NCBI RefSeq assembly: GCF_006494375.1
Contig: NZ_VHIZ01000050.1
Location: 62,001-126,000, forward strand
Length of the DNA stretch: 64,000 nt
Direction: 5' to 3'
Source: Pantoea anthophila
GTDB taxonomy: Bacteria > Pseudomonadota > Gammaproteobacteria > Enterobacterales > Enterobacteriaceae
In this document: piece by piece, positions 28,868 through 38,986 of the stretch
Layout: every line of letters begins with the position of its first letter
Position numbering within the stretch: position 1 is the stretch's first letter
The notes under the pieces: model-generated
The model's database searches: none
What the model was told of the DNA's origin: nothing
What the model saw: only the letters and a program-made list of their open reading frames with translations
Made by a program: the position numbers and the translations under genes

Positions 28868-29389
28868 TTACTTACGCTTTAAACTGGCTAATACGGCAAA
28901 TGGATTTGGTTTCTCCGCCTCTGCAGGCAGTTTGCCAAAGACCATGTCCGCCTCGGACACTTCACAGTGTTCAGAATCGTGCACCGGAACGACCGGCAGC
29001 GCGAGGATCAGTTCATCCTCAACAACCGCCAGCAGATCGATCTCACCAAATTCGTTGACATCGACCGGCTCGTACGCTTCCGGCAATGCTTCGGCCTGCT
29101 CTTCAGAAGAGACGGGACTGAAACAAAAACTGACTTTTACGTGATGGGGAAAGGTCTGGTTGCAGCGCTGACAACGTAACGTCACCTGAACTTCAGCAGT
29201 ACCCGTCAGTACCGCCAGACGTTGGCTATCAACCGCGAACGACATGGCACAATCCACATCACTGTCCACACTAACGACCGACTCGGCCACACGCTCCACC
29301 TGTGCAGATGTGTAGACACCCTGATAATCAAGGCGCTTCTGAGCGGTGCGGACAGGGTCCAGCGTTAGGGGTAATTTTACCTTTTGCAT
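28868..29389 (-). CDS. yceD: YceD, DUF177 protein (23S rRNA accumulation protein)
   Basis: Conserved 173-residue protein upstream of rpmF; E. coli and plant homologues are linked to 23S rRNA accumulation, and the mechanism is unclear. It begins [20 protein letters not shown], contains [10 protein letters not shown], the CxxC pair of the family, and ends [12 protein letters not shown] as in E. coli. A very good sigma-70 promoter ends so close to the ATG that the transcript from it would have almost no leader. First gene of the yceD-rpmF-plsX-fab operon. Confidence 0.96.
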   Translation of the reverse strand: MQKVKLPLTLDPVRTAQKRLDYQGVYTSAQVERVAESVVSVDSDVDCAMSFAVDSQRLAVLTGTAEVQVTLRCQRCNQTFPHHVKVSFCFSPVSSEEQAEALPEAYEPVDVNEFGEIDLLAVVEDELILALPVVPVHDSEHCEVSEADMVFGKLPAEAEKPNPFAVLASLKRK

Positions 29390-29398
29390 AGGGCGCGC

Positions 29399-29427
29399 AT
29401 ATTAACTTTGTAATGTCATAGAGTCAA
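29399..29427 (-). promoter_or_regulatory. Sigma-70 promoter of the yceD-rpmF operon
   Basis: TTGACT (29427-29422) and TAATAT (29404-29399) with a 17-base spacer on the minus strand, followed by the GC-rich discriminator GCGCGCCC. The ATG of yceD begins 10 bases after the -10 box. GC-rich discriminators are typical of stringently controlled ribosomal promoters. Confidence 0.8.
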
Positions 29428-29529
29428 AGAAAAAGGCCGTTAAACAGCATCTTTCAACCACTATTCGCATCCAGTGCGGCGCACAGTTTAAAATGACTGT
29501 CACCAATTCGCTATTACTATTGAAAAAAA

Positions 29530-30117
29530 ATGACGCCATCGATTCTTTTAGCTTCGACCTCCCCCTTCCGACAGGCGCTGCTGCGCAAGCTGGGGCTGCC
29601 TTTTATTACGGCTGCGCCAGAAGTAGATGAGTCGCCGCTGCCGGGTGAATCGGCGCAGGCGCTGGTGACGCGACTTGCCAAAGCCAAAGCGCAGGCACTG
29701 GCAGAAACCTACCCCGGTCACTGGATTATCGGCTCTGACCAGGTCTGTGTACTGGATGGCGTGATTACCGGAAAGCCTCACACCGCAGAGAAGGCGCGGG
29801 CGCAACTGCGTGCCGCCAGCGGCAAAGCGATTACGTTTTATACCGGCCTGGCACTCTGTCATCCCGCCAGTGGCACACTGCTGCAGGCGTGTGAACCTTT
29901 TGTGGTGCATTTCCGCACCTTAACCGAGGCAGAGATTACCGGCTATGTTGAGAAAGAGCAGCCGCTTCAGTGTGCGGGCAGCTTTAAAAGTGAGGGGCTG
30001 GGAATTTGTCTGTTTGATCGACTGGAGGGGCGCGATCCCAACACGCTGGTCGGCCTGCCGCTGATTGCGCTCAATGCAATGCTGCAGCAGGCCGGCATCA
30101 ATCCTTTAACCGCGTGA
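29530..30117 (+). CDS. yceF: YceF, Maf-type nucleotide pyrophosphatase
   Basis: Maf-family house-cleaning enzyme; the E. coli YceF subfamily hydrolyses 7-methyl-GTP. The 195-residue protein starts [18 protein letters not shown], with the phosphate-binding S(T/S)S-R motif, followed by [15 protein letters not shown] (catalytic Asp) and [13 protein letters not shown]. No strong ribosome-binding site precedes the ATG (A-run only). It diverges from yceD and converges on rluC with just 11 bases between stops. Confidence 0.94.
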   Translation: MTPSILLASTSPFRQALLRKLGLPFITAAPEVDESPLPGESAQALVTRLAKAKAQALAETYPGHWIIGSDQVCVLDGVITGKPHTAEKARAQLRAASGKAITFYTGLALCHPASGTLLQACEPFVVHFRTLTEAEITGYVEKEQPLQCAGSFKSEGLGICLFDRLEGRDPNTLVGLPLIALNAMLQQAGINPLTA

Positions 30118-30128
30118 TGCCGGAGCAC

Positions 30129-31085
30129 TCACCCTTTACGCTGACGTAACCTGAGCAGACACTGCTTCAGGCCTTCGTCCAGCGGCGCTTCCACCCGCAT
30201 CACGTCGCCCGTGCCAGGATGGGTAAAGGTCAGGGCCGCCGCGTGCAGGAAGAGGCGATTTAAGCCGGTTGCCGCCAGCTGACTGTCAAAGTCACGTTCG
30301 CCATAGCGATCGTCAAAAGCGATAGGATGACCGGCGTGCAGCGTATGCACACGAATCTGGTGCGTGCGACCGGTTACCGGGCTGGCCTTCACCAGCGTGG
30401 CAAACTCAAACCGCTCTTCCACTTTAAAGCGGGTTTCAGAGGGTTTGCCTTCGCTGCTGACGCGCACCACGCGTTCGCCGCTCTGCAGGATGTTTTTCAG
30501 CAGCGGAGCCTGAACCACTTTCAGATGTGACGGCCAGTTGCCGCGCACCAGCGCCAGATAATCCTTCTGCATCCCCTTTTCGCGCAGTTGCTCATGCAGA
30601 GAGCGCAGCGCCGAGCGCTTTTTCGCCACCAGCAGAATACCGGAGGTGTCACGGTCCAGGCGATGCACCAGTTCCAGGAAGCGTGCTTCGGGACGCAGTG
30701 CGCGCAGGCCTTCAATGACGCCGAAGGTCAACCCGCTGCCTCCGTGAACGGCGGTGCCGGAAGGCTTGTTCAACACCAGCAGCGCCTCATCTTCATACAG
30801 AATGGCGTCAGCCAGCGAGGCCACTTTTGCCAGTTTCGGTGACACGGCCTCGTCATCGCGTTCGGCGACCCGCACCGGTGGAATGCGAACCTCATCGCCC
30901 TCCTCCAGCTTATATTCGGGCTTGACGCGCTTTTTATTCACCCGCACCTCGCCTTTGCGAACGATGCGATAAACCATGCTTTTTGGCACACCCTTGAGCT
31001 GGGTGCGCAAAAAGTTGTCAATGCGTTGTCCGGCATTTTCAGCCGTGATGGCGACAAATTGTACGCCCGGATTCTCTGTTTTCAT
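30129..31085 (-). CDS. rluC: RluC, 23S rRNA pseudouridine synthase
   Basis: Forms pseudouridine at 23S rRNA positions 955, 2504 and 2580 (E. coli numbering). The 318 residues comprise an S4-like RNA-binding domain (about 15-80, QRIDNFLRTQLKGVPKSMVY) and the catalytic domain with LVHRLDRDTSGILLVAKK, where Asp144 is the nucleophile. TGRTHQIRVH is another family motif. It is transcribed away from rne, and the 572-base region between them carries the rne leader. Confidence 0.97.
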   Translation of the reverse strand: MKTENPGVQFVAITAENAGQRIDNFLRTQLKGVPKSMVYRIVRKGEVRVNKKRVKPEYKLEEGDEVRIPPVRVAERDDEAVSPKLAKVASLADAILYEDEALLVLNKPSGTAVHGGSGLTFGVIEGLRALRPEARFLELVHRLDRDTSGILLVAKKRSALRSLHEQLREKGMQKDYLALVRGNWPSHLKVVQAPLLKNILQSGERVVRVSSEGKPSETRFKVEERFEFATLVKASPVTGRTHQIRVHTLHAGHPIAFDDRYGERDFDSQLAATGLNRLFLHAAALTFTHPGTGDVMRVEAPLDEGLKQCLLRLRQRKG

Positions 31086-31657
31086 GGCGGCGATTCTAAA
31101 TAGTGTCCCCTGATAGCGCCACCCCTTTTTCTGTGCTTAACTCTGGGGTTGATGTGGCGGCAGGTCGCCTCCCTGCTGACTTTTTCAGCAAACCGCTGCT
31201 TTGTCCGACACATTAATAAGTTAAATGTAAAGAAACTTCACAAGCTGGCTAAAGTCGCCTTGCTATATGAAGGTTAGCAGTGGAATAATGCTTGAGTTTC
31301 TTACCTGAAGCATTTCAGGGCAGAAAAAGAGCGAAATTGTCATTTTGCCGGATTGAGCAGACACGCAGCAATGGCGTAAGACGTAATGCGAAATCAGGCA
31401 CTTAGCGGGCTGCGGGTTGCGGCCTGGACAACAGTATGGGATGCACGGGTTTTTTAATTGTCTCAGGCATTTCCACTATCTGGTGCTGTTTTCCCTTATG
31501 AAAAACAGGCCACCGACGTTATTTGCGCCCCTCGCGCGGTCGACAGCCGTGAGGTTGACGACATTGCACTAAGTCACGGGGCCATCGGTTGATACTCGTC
31601 CAGGGTAACTATGCCCGCAGCTGTAATCACTCATGAAAGAATAACGAGTAAGTCACG
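31086..31657 (+). promoter_or_regulatory. rne: rne promoter region and long 5' leader
   Basis: There is no gene in these 572 bases. A TGCTATATG extended -10-like box lies at 31261-31269, which would give a leader of about 385 nt, near the 361 nt of E. coli rne. In E. coli this leader folds into hairpins through which RNase E cuts its own mRNA to regulate its level. The conservation of size suggests the same autoregulation here; I did not verify the hairpins base by base. Confidence 0.65.
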
Positions 31658-34600
31658 ATGAAAAGAATGTTAATAAACGCAACTCAGCAGGAAGAGTTGC
31701 GCGTTGCCCTGGTTGACGGTCAGCGTCTGTACGACCTGGATATCGAAAGCCCCGGACACGAACAGAAAAAAGCCAACATCTACAAAGGTAAAATCACTCG
31801 CATTGAACCCAGCCTTGAAGCTGCGTTTGTCGACTACGGCGCAGAGCGTCACGGTTTCCTCCCGTTAAAAGAAATTTCCCGCGAATACTTCCCCTCCAGC
31901 TACAACGCGCATGGCCGTCCCAACATTAAAGATGTGCTGCGTGAAGGTCAGGAAGTCATTGTTCAGATCGATAAAGAAGAGCGCGGCAACAAAGGCGCGG
32001 CGCTGACCACCTTTATCTCGCTGGCGGGCAGTTATCTGGTGCTGATGCCGAACAACCCGCGTGCAGGCGGTATCTCCCGCCGCATTGAAGGTGACGACCG
32101 TACCGAGCTGAAAGAAGCCCTGTCTGCGCTGGAACTGCCGGAAGGTATGGGCCTGATCGTCCGTACCGCAGGCGTCGGCAAATCTGCCGAATCGCTGCAG
32201 TGGGATTTAAGTTTCCGTCTTAAGCACTGGGATGCGATCAAAAAAGCCGCAGAGAGCCGTCCGGCGCCCTTCCTGATTCATCAGGAAAGTAACGTGATTG
32301 TGCGTGCCTTCCGCGACTATCTGCGTCAGGACATCGGTGAAATCCTTATCGATAACCCGAAAGTCCTGGAGCTGGCGCGTCAGCACATCGCTGCGCTGGG
32401 CCGTCCGGACTTCAGCAGCAAAATCAAGCTCTACACCGGTGAAATCCCGCTGTTCAGCCACTATCAGATCGAATCGCAAATTGAATCGGCGTTCCAGCGC
32501 GAAGTTCGCCTGCCGTCCGGTGGCTCCATCGTCATCGACAGCACGGAAGCATTAACCGCTATCGATATCAACTCAGCCCGTGCGACACGCGGCGGTGACA
32601 TCGAAGAGACGGCGTTTAACACCAACCTGGAAGCGGCCGATGAGATTGCCCGTCAGCTGCGTCTGCGCGACCTGGGCGGGCTGATCGTTATCGATTACAT
32701 CGATATGACTCCGGTTCGCCATCAGCGCGCCGTCGAGAATCGGCTGCGTGAAGCGGTCCGTCAGGATCGTGCCCGTATTCAGATCAGCCACATTTCACGT
32801 TTTGGCCTGCTGGAGATGTCACGTCAGCGTCTGAGCCCGTCACTGGGCGAGTCCAGCCACCACGTCTGCCCGCGCTGCAGCGGCACCGGCACCATTCGTG
32901 ATAACGAATCACTGGCGCTGTCGATTCTGCGTCTGATTGAAGAAGAAGCGCTGAAAGACAACACCAAAGAAGTGCACGCGATTGTTCCGGTTCAGGTGGC
33001 CTCTTACCTGCTGAACGAAAAACGTGAAGCGGTCAACGCGATTGAAAAACGCCAGGGCGGCGTGCGGGCGATCATCGTTCCTGATGACAAGATGCAGACC
33101 CCACACTACTCCGTGCTGCGCGTGCGTAAAGGCGAAGAGACGCAGACCCTGAGTTATCACCTGCCGAAGCTGCATGAAGCCGAGATGGCGATGCCGTCGG
33201 ATGAGGAGCACTCTGAGCGTCGTCGTCCTGAGCAGCCAGCTCTGGCCGCCTTTGTGATGCCTGATGCGCCACCGGCCCCGGTTGAAGTCGCCCCTGAAGC
33301 GAAGCGCACCGAAAGCAAACCCGCAGCAAAAGGCGCGCCGGCGGTGGCACCGTCAGCGACTGTCAGCACCGGTTTCTTCGGACGCCTGCTGGGTGGCCTG
33401 AAAAAAATGTTCGCGGGCGAAGAAGCCCCTGCTGCCAAGCCTGAGGCCGCTGCCGTTGCTGAACCGCAGAAAGCCGCAGAAAGTGAGCAGGAGCAGAGTT
33501 CCTCCCGTGGCGGCGAGCGTCGCAACAATAACAACCGTCGTAACAACAATCGTCGTGAACGCACGCCGCGTAACGGTGACAATGCACAGTCACGCGAAGG
33601 CCGTGAACCGCGTGAAAGTCGCGAGCCACGTGAACCGCGTGAGAGCCGTGAGCCACGCGAGAGCCGCGAGCCGCGTGATGGCAACGATAATCGCCGCAAC
33701 AAGCGTCAGTCTCAGTCTGGCGAGGCTCGCGAAGAGCGTCCGGCACTGAGCGAAGAAGCGCGTCAGCAGCGTGAAGAGCAGCAGCAGCAGCGCCGTGAAC
33801 AGCGTGCAGAACGTCAGCGTCGTCGTCAGGAAGAGAAGCGCGCGGGTGAAGAAGCCGCCAAAGCCGCTGAGCAGTCAGCCGTGGCAGATGCGCCGGAAGC
33901 GACTGACACACAGGAAGAGGAACGCGTTCAGGTTATGCCGCGTCGTAAGCCGCGCCAGCTGAATCAGAAGGTACGCGTTGATGACAACCGCCAGCCTGTG
34001 GCAGCGGATGCCAGCGACAATGCGCAGCCTGCCGAAGTGCGTCAGCCTCAGCCGGCCGACGTTGCTCAGCCGCAGCCCGAACTGCAGAGCCCTCAGACTG
34101 ACGATCAGGATGACAACGAGAACCGCGACGGTGCGAATATGCCGCGTCGCTCACGTCGTTCACCGCGTCATCTGCGCGTCAGCGGACAACGTCGTCGTCG
34201 TTACCGTGATGAGCGTTATCCGACGCAGTCTGCAATGCCTCTGGCTGCGGCAGCAGCCTCACCTGAGATGGCGTCCGGTAAAGTCTGGGTTCGCTACCCG
34301 GTAAGCCAGGCCAGCGAAGAGCAGGTTCAGAATGTGACGCATGAGACACCGGCGTACAGCCCTGAAGAGAGCGCAGAAGCCACTGCGCTGCCGGTCGCGG
34401 CTGCGGCTGAATCCGCAGTACAGGCAGACGTCTCTGCAGAGCAGGCTGCGCCGCAAGCCGATGCGCCAGTTCAGCAGGCTGACGCCGCAGTACAGCAGGC
34501 CGAGCCACTGGCAGAAACACCCGTGCCGGTGGTGAACACTGACGACACCCGTGCTATTGAAGCACCGGTTGATCAGCAGCCTTCTGTGGTTCCTGCTGCA

Positions 34601-35092
34601 GACGAAGCAAAAGCAGAAGTGGTCGCGGCTGAAGCCGTTCCTGCTGAGCCGGTCACGGAAACCCCGGTTGCGGCCTCTGCGGATACCGCACAGCCAGCTG
34701 ACGTTGCTGAGCACGCTGCCGTTGATGTCAGCGAAGCGATTGCCGCCGAGGTTGAAGAGGTTCTGAAGGCTCCGGTCGCAGCCGATGCTGACACCGCGCC
34801 GGTTCAGGAACCTCACGCACCGGTTGCCGCGCGCGATGTTGCGCCTGCAGCTCCCGTGAACGCAGCCGAGCCGGCAGCAGCCGCGCCTGCTGCTGATGCG
34901 GTAGCCAATGACGGCACGCGCTGGAAGCACTTCGCCTCTGCGCCAATGACCAAAGCCCCGGCGCCAGCCTGGCAGTCAGAACCGGCCCCGCACAGTGACT
35001 GGGTACGTTCACCGTATCAGTTCGACGGTCGCGGTTCGGCAGGCGGTCACAGCGCCACGCATCAGGCAACAGCCCCGGCAACCAAGCCGTAA
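31658..35092 (+). CDS. rne: RNase E, degradosome scaffold endoribonuclease
   Basis: Essential single-strand endoribonuclease and scaffold of the RNA degradosome on the inner membrane. The 1144 residues exceed E. coli RNase E (1061). The catalytic half (1-530) has the S1 domain, Mg ligands in [13 protein letters not shown] (near 303) and VIDYIDM (near 346), and the Zn-link CPRCSGTGT (near 404). The scaffold half holds a membrane amphipathic segment (about 569-589, [14 protein letters not shown]), an Arg-rich repeat tract, the RNA-binding AR2 block [19 protein letters not shown] (about 830-848), and a PNPase-binding-like C-terminus. The extra length is mostly in Ala/Pro/Glu-rich disordered segments. 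Confidence 0.98.
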   Translation: MKRMLINATQQEELRVALVDGQRLYDLDIESPGHEQKKANIYKGKITRIEPSLEAAFVDYGAERHGFLPLKEISREYFPSSYNAHGRPNIKDVLREGQEVIVQIDKEERGNKGAALTTFISLAGSYLVLMPNNPRAGGISRRIEGDDRTELKEALSALELPEGMGLIVRTAGVGKSAESLQWDLSFRLKHWDAIKKAAESRPAPFLIHQESNVIVRAFRDYLRQDIGEILIDNPKVLELARQHIAALGRPDFSSKIKLYTGEIPLFSHYQIESQIESAFQREVRLPSGGSIVIDSTEALTAIDINSARATRGGDIEETAFNTNLEAADEIARQLRLRDLGGLIVIDYIDMTPVRHQRAVENRLREAVRQDRARIQISHISRFGLLEMSRQRLSPSLGESSHHVCPRCSGTGTIRDNESLALSILRLIEEEALKDNTKEVHAIVPVQVASYLLNEKREAVNAIEKRQGGVRAIIVPDDKMQTPHYSVLRVRKGEETQTLSYHLPKLHEAEMAMPSDEEHSERRRPEQPALAAFVMPDAPPAPVEVAPEAKRTESKPAAKGAPAVAPSATVSTGFFGRLLGGLKKMFAGEEAPAAKPEAAAVAEPQKAAESEQEQSSSRGGERRNNNNRRNNNRRERTPRNGDNAQSREGREPRESREPREPRESREPRESREPRDGNDNRRNKRQSQSGEAREERPALSEEARQQREEQQQQRREQRAERQRRRQEEKRAGEEAAKAAEQSAVADAPEATDTQEEERVQVMPRRKPRQLNQKVRVDDNRQPVAADASDNAQPAEVRQPQPADVAQPQPELQSPQTDDQDDNENRDGANMPRRSRRSPRHLRVSGQRRRRYRDERYPTQSAMPLAAAAASPEMASGKVWVRYPVSQASEEQVQNVTHETPAYSPEESAEATALPVAAAAESAVQADVSAEQAAPQADAPVQQADAAVQQAEPLAETPVPVVNTDDTRAIEAPVDQQPSVVPAADEAKAEVVAAEAVPAEPVTETPVAASADTAQPADVAEHAAVDVSEAIAAEVEEVLKAPVAADADTAPVQEPHAPVAARDVAPAAPVNAAEPAAAAPAADAVANDGTRWKHFASAPMTKAPAPAWQSEPAPHSDWVRSPYQFDGRGSAGGHSATHQATAPATKP
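33598..33684 (+). repeat. Degenerate tandem repeat within rne (RES/REP codons)
   Basis: Copies of a unit encoding REPRES or REP follow one another in residues about 647-675 of RNase E ([19 protein letters not shown] and on). The unit changes synonymously (CGT/CGC, GAA/GAG), so the repeat is old enough to have drifted or is selected at the protein level. Copy number may vary between strains. Confidence 0.85.
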
Positions 35093-35113
35093 TCTCTCAG
35101 CAGTTGTCATCTG

Positions 35114-35141
35114 AACCCCGGCCTTAGCCGGGGTTTTTTTA
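35114..35141 (+). terminator. Terminator of rne
   Basis: AACCCCGGC (35114-35122) pairs with GCCGGGGTT (35127-35135), followed by a T-run, about 20 bases after the rne stop. Confidence 0.93.
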
Positions 35142-35187
35142 TGGCTGCCATTCTGTCCCCCTGCTCCGCCAGTCGCTAAATCACAGG

Positions 35188-35226
35188 CAAAAAAAATCCC
35201 ACCCTCCCTGAGGGGAGAGTGGGAAA
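35188..35226 (-). terminator. Terminator of flgKL
   Basis: TCCCAC (35197-35202) and CTCCC (35204-35208) pair with GGGAG (35213-35217) and GTGGGA (35219-35224). On the minus strand a T-run follows the stem downstream of flgL. Confidence 0.85.
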
Positions 35227-35271
35227 AACTAAGCGTATCCGGTTAAAGTACGCTCAAATTTTCAGGTCAGA

Positions 35272-36237
35272 TTACGAGTTCATCTTAAACAGTGACATCT
35301 TCGACATGTCGGTAAAGGTCTTATAAGAAGCCTGTAGTGCCGTCTGCTGCATGGTGTAGCTGGAAGCGGCCTCGGTGTAATCCACATTCACCAGGTCACT
35401 CATCTGGGAGTTATAGATCACGTCGCGGTCATCACCCTGCGCATTCAGCGTATCGATTTCAGACAGCTGGGTACCAATCTCAGCACGCACGGTTAAAACA
35501 TTATTCAGCGCATTGCCCAGGCCGCGGTTGGTTTTATCCATGGCGTCCTGGAAGGTCTTTTTGGTTGCGGCGTCAGCATCATTCTGCGGCACTTTCAGTG
35601 CGGCAATCGCGCTATCCAGCATCTTAAACAGGTTGGTTTCGCTGGCGCTGCCATCCGGCTCTTTGGTTGCGTTGCTGGTGATAGACATAAAGACATTGTC
35701 ACCGGTGTGCGCCACGGTCATGGTACGGCTGGTATCGACCTTCTGGGTGATGGCTTCTGTGCCGCCCGTGTAGGTGACGCCGGTTCCGGCACCATCAACA
35801 AAAGGTGCGCTGTCGGTTTTATAACCTGCAAAGATGTAGCGTCCGTTGGCATCCTGGCTGTTTGCCTGGTTCAGCAACTGAGCACGGATCCCCTCCAGCT
35901 GGGTGGCGATCGAGCCACGGTCATCGTCGCTCAGCGTACCGGTTGAACCGTTGATGATCAGCGTCTGTGCGCTCTGAATACTGCTGGTCACGCCTTTCAG
36001 CGCATTCTCTTCCAGGGAGAGCCCCTGCTCAGCAAAGGTACGCGCCAGCGCATACTGACTTCCCTTCTGCTGGGTCTGTGACAGCACCACCGCGCGTGAC
36101 GCCGCAATCGGGTCATCCGAGGGATTCGTTACACGGCGACCGCTGGAGAGCTGCTCACCCACTTTCAGCCAGGAGGCCTGCGAGTCGGTAATGCCGCGCA
36201 CCTGCTGGTCAAAAATCATATTTGTACTGATTCGCAT
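35272..36237 (-). CDS. flgL: FlgL, flagellar hook-filament junction protein (HAP3)
   Basis: Second hook-filament adaptor, secreted through the flagellar export channel. The 321 residues begin MRISTNMIFDQQVRGI and show flagellin-like helical ends: LSSGRRVTNPSDDPIAASRA near residue 31 and AASSYTMQQTALQASYKTF near the C-terminus. No signal peptide, as expected for type III export. It follows flgK by 14 bases and shares its sigma-28 promoter, and converges on rne. Confidence 0.96.
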   Translation of the reverse strand: MRISTNMIFDQQVRGITDSQASWLKVGEQLSSGRRVTNPSDDPIAASRAVVLSQTQQKGSQYALARTFAEQGLSLEENALKGVTSSIQSAQTLIINGSTGTLSDDDRGSIATQLEGIRAQLLNQANSQDANGRYIFAGYKTDSAPFVDGAGTGVTYTGGTEAITQKVDTSRTMTVAHTGDNVFMSITSNATKEPDGSASETNLFKMLDSAIAALKVPQNDADAATKKTFQDAMDKTNRGLGNALNNVLTVRAEIGTQLSEIDTLNAQGDDRDVIYNSQMSDLVNVDYTEAASSYTMQQTALQASYKTFTDMSKMSLFKMNS

Positions 36238-36251
36238 GTTATCTCCTGCCC

Positions 36252-37901
36252 TTAGCGAATATTGATCAATGCGTTAAACACGGTGCTGGCCGTCTGCAGC
36301 ACCTGCGCATTAGCCATGTAATATTGCTGGTATTTAGTCAGGTTGGCGTACTCCTCATCGAGGTTTACGCCAGAGACCGACTGCTGGCGATCGGTCAGCT
36401 GACTGACCACGCTTTTCTGGGTGGTGCTGGTGGTTTCCAGCGAGCTGGTTTTGTTACCCACGGTGCTGACGATGCTCGCATAAGCCTGCGACAGCGTGGC
36501 ATTTCCGCCCACCAGCTTCACATCCTGCAGGTTCAGCAGCTTCTGCGCATTGCGGTTATCACTTTCACCGCCCGCGGCGCCCGCCGCGGCTACCTGGGAT
36601 TCACTGGTAATCGCTACGGACATGTCGTTAATGACGTTCTGAACCGGCTTCACCAGGAAACTGTCTTTTGCGGCAGGTGCCGGGGTGGCCGCGACGGTCA
36701 GTTTCAGACCATCAAAGCTCAGCGTCGTGTTGCCACTGGCGTCGGTTCCCTGCGCAATGGTGACCGCCGTGCTGTCTGAAGCACGGGTGGCAGTCCATTT
36801 AGTGCCGTCATAGCTGACGGTGTAGTTAGAGGCTTTCAGCGCGCTGGTATCGGTCCATTCGGCGGTGACCGACGCAGCGGTGCTGTTTTTGCTGTTGCTG
36901 ACTACCAGCGGAGTGCCGATGTTAAAGAAATCGACACCCTGGTCGCCGTTGCTGTCAAAGCCCTGCTTGTGCACGTCGTTAAAGCTGGTGGTAAAGGCCG
37001 CCGCCAGCTGTCCGAGCTGATTCTGTGCCAGATCGAGATCCTGAGAGCGGAACGCCAGCAGACCGCCCAGCGATCCGGTGGTGATCAGCTTTTCCGGGAT
37101 CTCGACGTTGCCCGCCTGTTTGTCGACATAGCCGATGGTGGTGCGTGTCGGATCGCTGCTGGAGTTCATTGCCACCAGATCGCTGGATTTGTAGCCGTTG
37201 ACCAGCGTCAGGCCGTTGGCCATGGATACGGTGTAATTGCCATCCTGCTGCGAAACCGTGACGCCAACCACGTTATTCAGCTCGTTAACCAGCTGATCGC
37301 GTTTATCCAGCAGATCGTTAGGTTCGGCACCGTTGCCGTTTGTCAGTTTGGCAATCTGCTGGTTGAGGTCGGCAATCTGCGAGCTGTAGGTGTTGATCTG
37401 TTTCACGCTGGAGGCGACATCAGAATTGACGCTGTTCTGCATGTTGTTCAGATACTGCGCCGTGGTCTGAAACTGGCTGACCAGCCCCTGAGCGTTACTG
37501 AGCATAGACTGACGCGCCGAGGGATCGTTGGCGTTGCTGACCACGTTCTGCAGGTTGGTAAAGAAGCCCTGCAGGGAGGTGGAGAGACTCGTGGTCGAGG
37601 TCGACAGCAGATCGTCAATGTTAGAGATCTGGCTATGCTGGAGATCGACAGCACTGTAGCTGGCACTGGCACCGCGCAACTGCGTTGCGATGAAAGCATC
37701 ATACTCGCGCTGTACACCGGAGATTTTTACGCCGTTGCCGTAATAGCTGTTGCCCTGCAGGGTACTGTTTGCCTGCGCCAGCACCGTTGTCTGACGGGAG
37801 TAGCCCGCCACGGTGTAGTTCGTGATGTTATTACTGGTGGTGCTCAGGGCGGCCTGTGCGGCACTCAATCCGCTCATCGCGGAGTTAATTATGCTGGACA
37901 T
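36252..37901 (-). CDS. flgK: FlgK, flagellar hook-associated protein 1
   Basis: First hook-filament junction protein (HAP1). Its 549 residues nearly equal the E. coli length (547). The N-terminus SSIINSAMSGLSAAQAALST and C-terminus YQQYYMANAQVLQTASTVFN form the coiled axial core. The variable central part (about 300-440) has beta-rich text. Behind a textbook sigma-28 promoter it heads the late flgKL transcript, separate from flgB-J. Confidence 0.97.
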   Translation of the reverse strand: MSSIINSAMSGLSAAQAALSTTSNNITNYTVAGYSRQTTVLAQANSTLQGNSYYGNGVKISGVQREYDAFIATQLRGASASYSAVDLQHSQISNIDDLLSTSTTSLSTSLQGFFTNLQNVVSNANDPSARQSMLSNAQGLVSQFQTTAQYLNNMQNSVNSDVASSVKQINTYSSQIADLNQQIAKLTNGNGAEPNDLLDKRDQLVNELNNVVGVTVSQQDGNYTVSMANGLTLVNGYKSSDLVAMNSSSDPTRTTIGYVDKQAGNVEIPEKLITTGSLGGLLAFRSQDLDLAQNQLGQLAAAFTTSFNDVHKQGFDSNGDQGVDFFNIGTPLVVSNSKNSTAASVTAEWTDTSALKASNYTVSYDGTKWTATRASDSTAVTIAQGTDASGNTTLSFDGLKLTVAATPAPAAKDSFLVKPVQNVINDMSVAITSESQVAAAGAAGGESDNRNAQKLLNLQDVKLVGGNATLSQAYASIVSTVGNKTSSLETTSTTQKSVVSQLTDRQQSVSGVNLDEEYANLTKYQQYYMANAQVLQTASTVFNALINIR

Positions 37902-37989
37902 CTCGGTTCCTTACGTTCCCCCGTCAACCGGGCTGGCAGAGATCTGAATGAATGCCAGCGGGCGAAAACGCATCTGGCTTATGGTGATG

Positions 37990-38016
37990 TTATCGGCTTG
38001 CTTAAGTGAAACTTGA
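37990..38016 (-). promoter_or_regulatory. Sigma-28 (FliA) promoter of flgKL
   Basis: On the minus strand TCAAGTTT (38016-38009), 11 bases, then GCCGATAA (37997-37990): 7/8 plus 8/8 matches to TAAAGTTT-N11-GCCGATAA. It would start transcription about 80 bases before the flgK ATG, so flgKL is a class 3 flagellar operon. Confidence 0.93.
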
Positions 38017-38026
38017 GGCGCAATGA

Positions 38027-38986
38027 TCAGAACAGGTCGCCAATATCCTGGTTGTACGCTTTAACGACTTTGTCGCCCATGCTTTTGAATTGCTGAATCA
38101 TTCCCACCAGCTTCTGCGCATATTTAGGATCGGTGGCATAGCCCGCCGCCTGCAGCGCCTGCGCGCCCTGCTCTGCACTGGATGCGGTAGTGACCGCCGC
38201 ATAGCGTGGGTTTTTCGTCAGGAGCCGGACGTAGTCGGTCAGCGCCTCGAAATAGGAGTTATAGACCCGGAAGCTGGCCCGGACTTTTTTCGCTTCGCCC
38301 TGCTCATATTCGGTGGTCATGATGTCGGTGGTGTCACCCTTCCAGTCGCCACTCGCTTTGATGCCGAAGACGTTATAGCTCGGTTTGCCGTCGCGGGTCA
38401 GGATCTGACGCTGGCCCCAGCCCGACTCCAGCGCCGCCTGCGCCAGAATCAGGTGATGAGGGATACCACTCTGCTGACTGGCCGCCTGCGCGGGCTGCGT
38501 CAGCTGCGCGATAAACTCGCGGCTGTCGCTGGGCAGGCCGGTTGGCGAAGCGGCAGGCAGACGCGGCATAGCTTTACGCACCATCTGCTCCAGCTGCTGC
38601 GCCGGCATCGGCGTCGCCCCGCTGGTGCTGAGGATGAAGCTGTTATCCAGCTTCATCGGCACCGTTCCGGCTTTCTCATCCGGCGCGACAGCGGGCTGCA
38701 TCTGTTTGACGATGGTTTCCGCCAGGCCAAGCCCGCGTTTCCCCATCTCCTGCGCAATCTGCTGGTCATACATAGAGGTGAAGAGTTTGGTCTGTTCGTT
38801 GCTCATAATGCCGTCCTGCGGCAACGCCTCGCGCATACTCTTCAGCATCATCTGTACAAACATCCCTTCGACCTGACGCGCCACCTGCAACGCATGCCCT
38901 TTCGGGTCGTTGCTGGCCTGGTGTTTCAGTTCATTAAGGGAGCGGCTGTCGTAAGCCGCACTCATCACAGATTGCATATCAGCCAT
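38027..38986 (-). CDS. flgJ: FlgJ, rod-cap protein with peptidoglycan hydrolase domain
   Basis: Periplasmic rod-assembly cap and beta-N-acetylglucosaminidase (GH73) that opens the peptidoglycan for the rod. 319 residues: an N-terminal rod-binding domain (about 1-100, with ARQVEGMFVQMMLKSMREAL and NEQTKLFTSMYDQQIAQEMG) and a C-terminal hydrolase domain with LILAQAALESGWGQRQ, whose Glu is catalytic, and YNVFGIKASGDWKG. It overlaps flgI by one base (TGATG). This is the bifunctional form of enterobacteria. Confidence 0.96.
   Translation of the reverse strand: MADMQSVMSAAYDSRSLNELKHQASNDPKGHALQVARQVEGMFVQMMLKSMREALPQDGIMSNEQTKLFTSMYDQQIAQEMGKRGLGLAETIVKQMQPAVAPDEKAGTVPMKLDNSFILSTSGATPMPAQQLEQMVRKAMPRLPAASPTGLPSDSREFIAQLTQPAQAASQQSGIPHHLILAQAALESGWGQRQILTRDGKPSYNVFGIKASGDWKGDTTDIMTTEYEQGEAKKVRASFRVYNSYFEALTDYVRLLTKNPRYAAVTTASSAEQGAQALQAAGYATDPKYAQKLVGMIQQFKSMGDKVVKAYNQDIGDLF

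Noticed and set aside
29390..29529. Possible SraB-like small RNA between yceD and yceF, as reported for this interval in E. coli.
   Set aside because: I saw no stable hairpin with a terminator; the strong promoter there explains yceD expression.
33157..34930. Arg/Ser- and Ala-rich open frames antisense to the rne scaffold half.
   Set aside because: They arise from the repetitive, GC-biased coding sequence of RNase E on the other strand.
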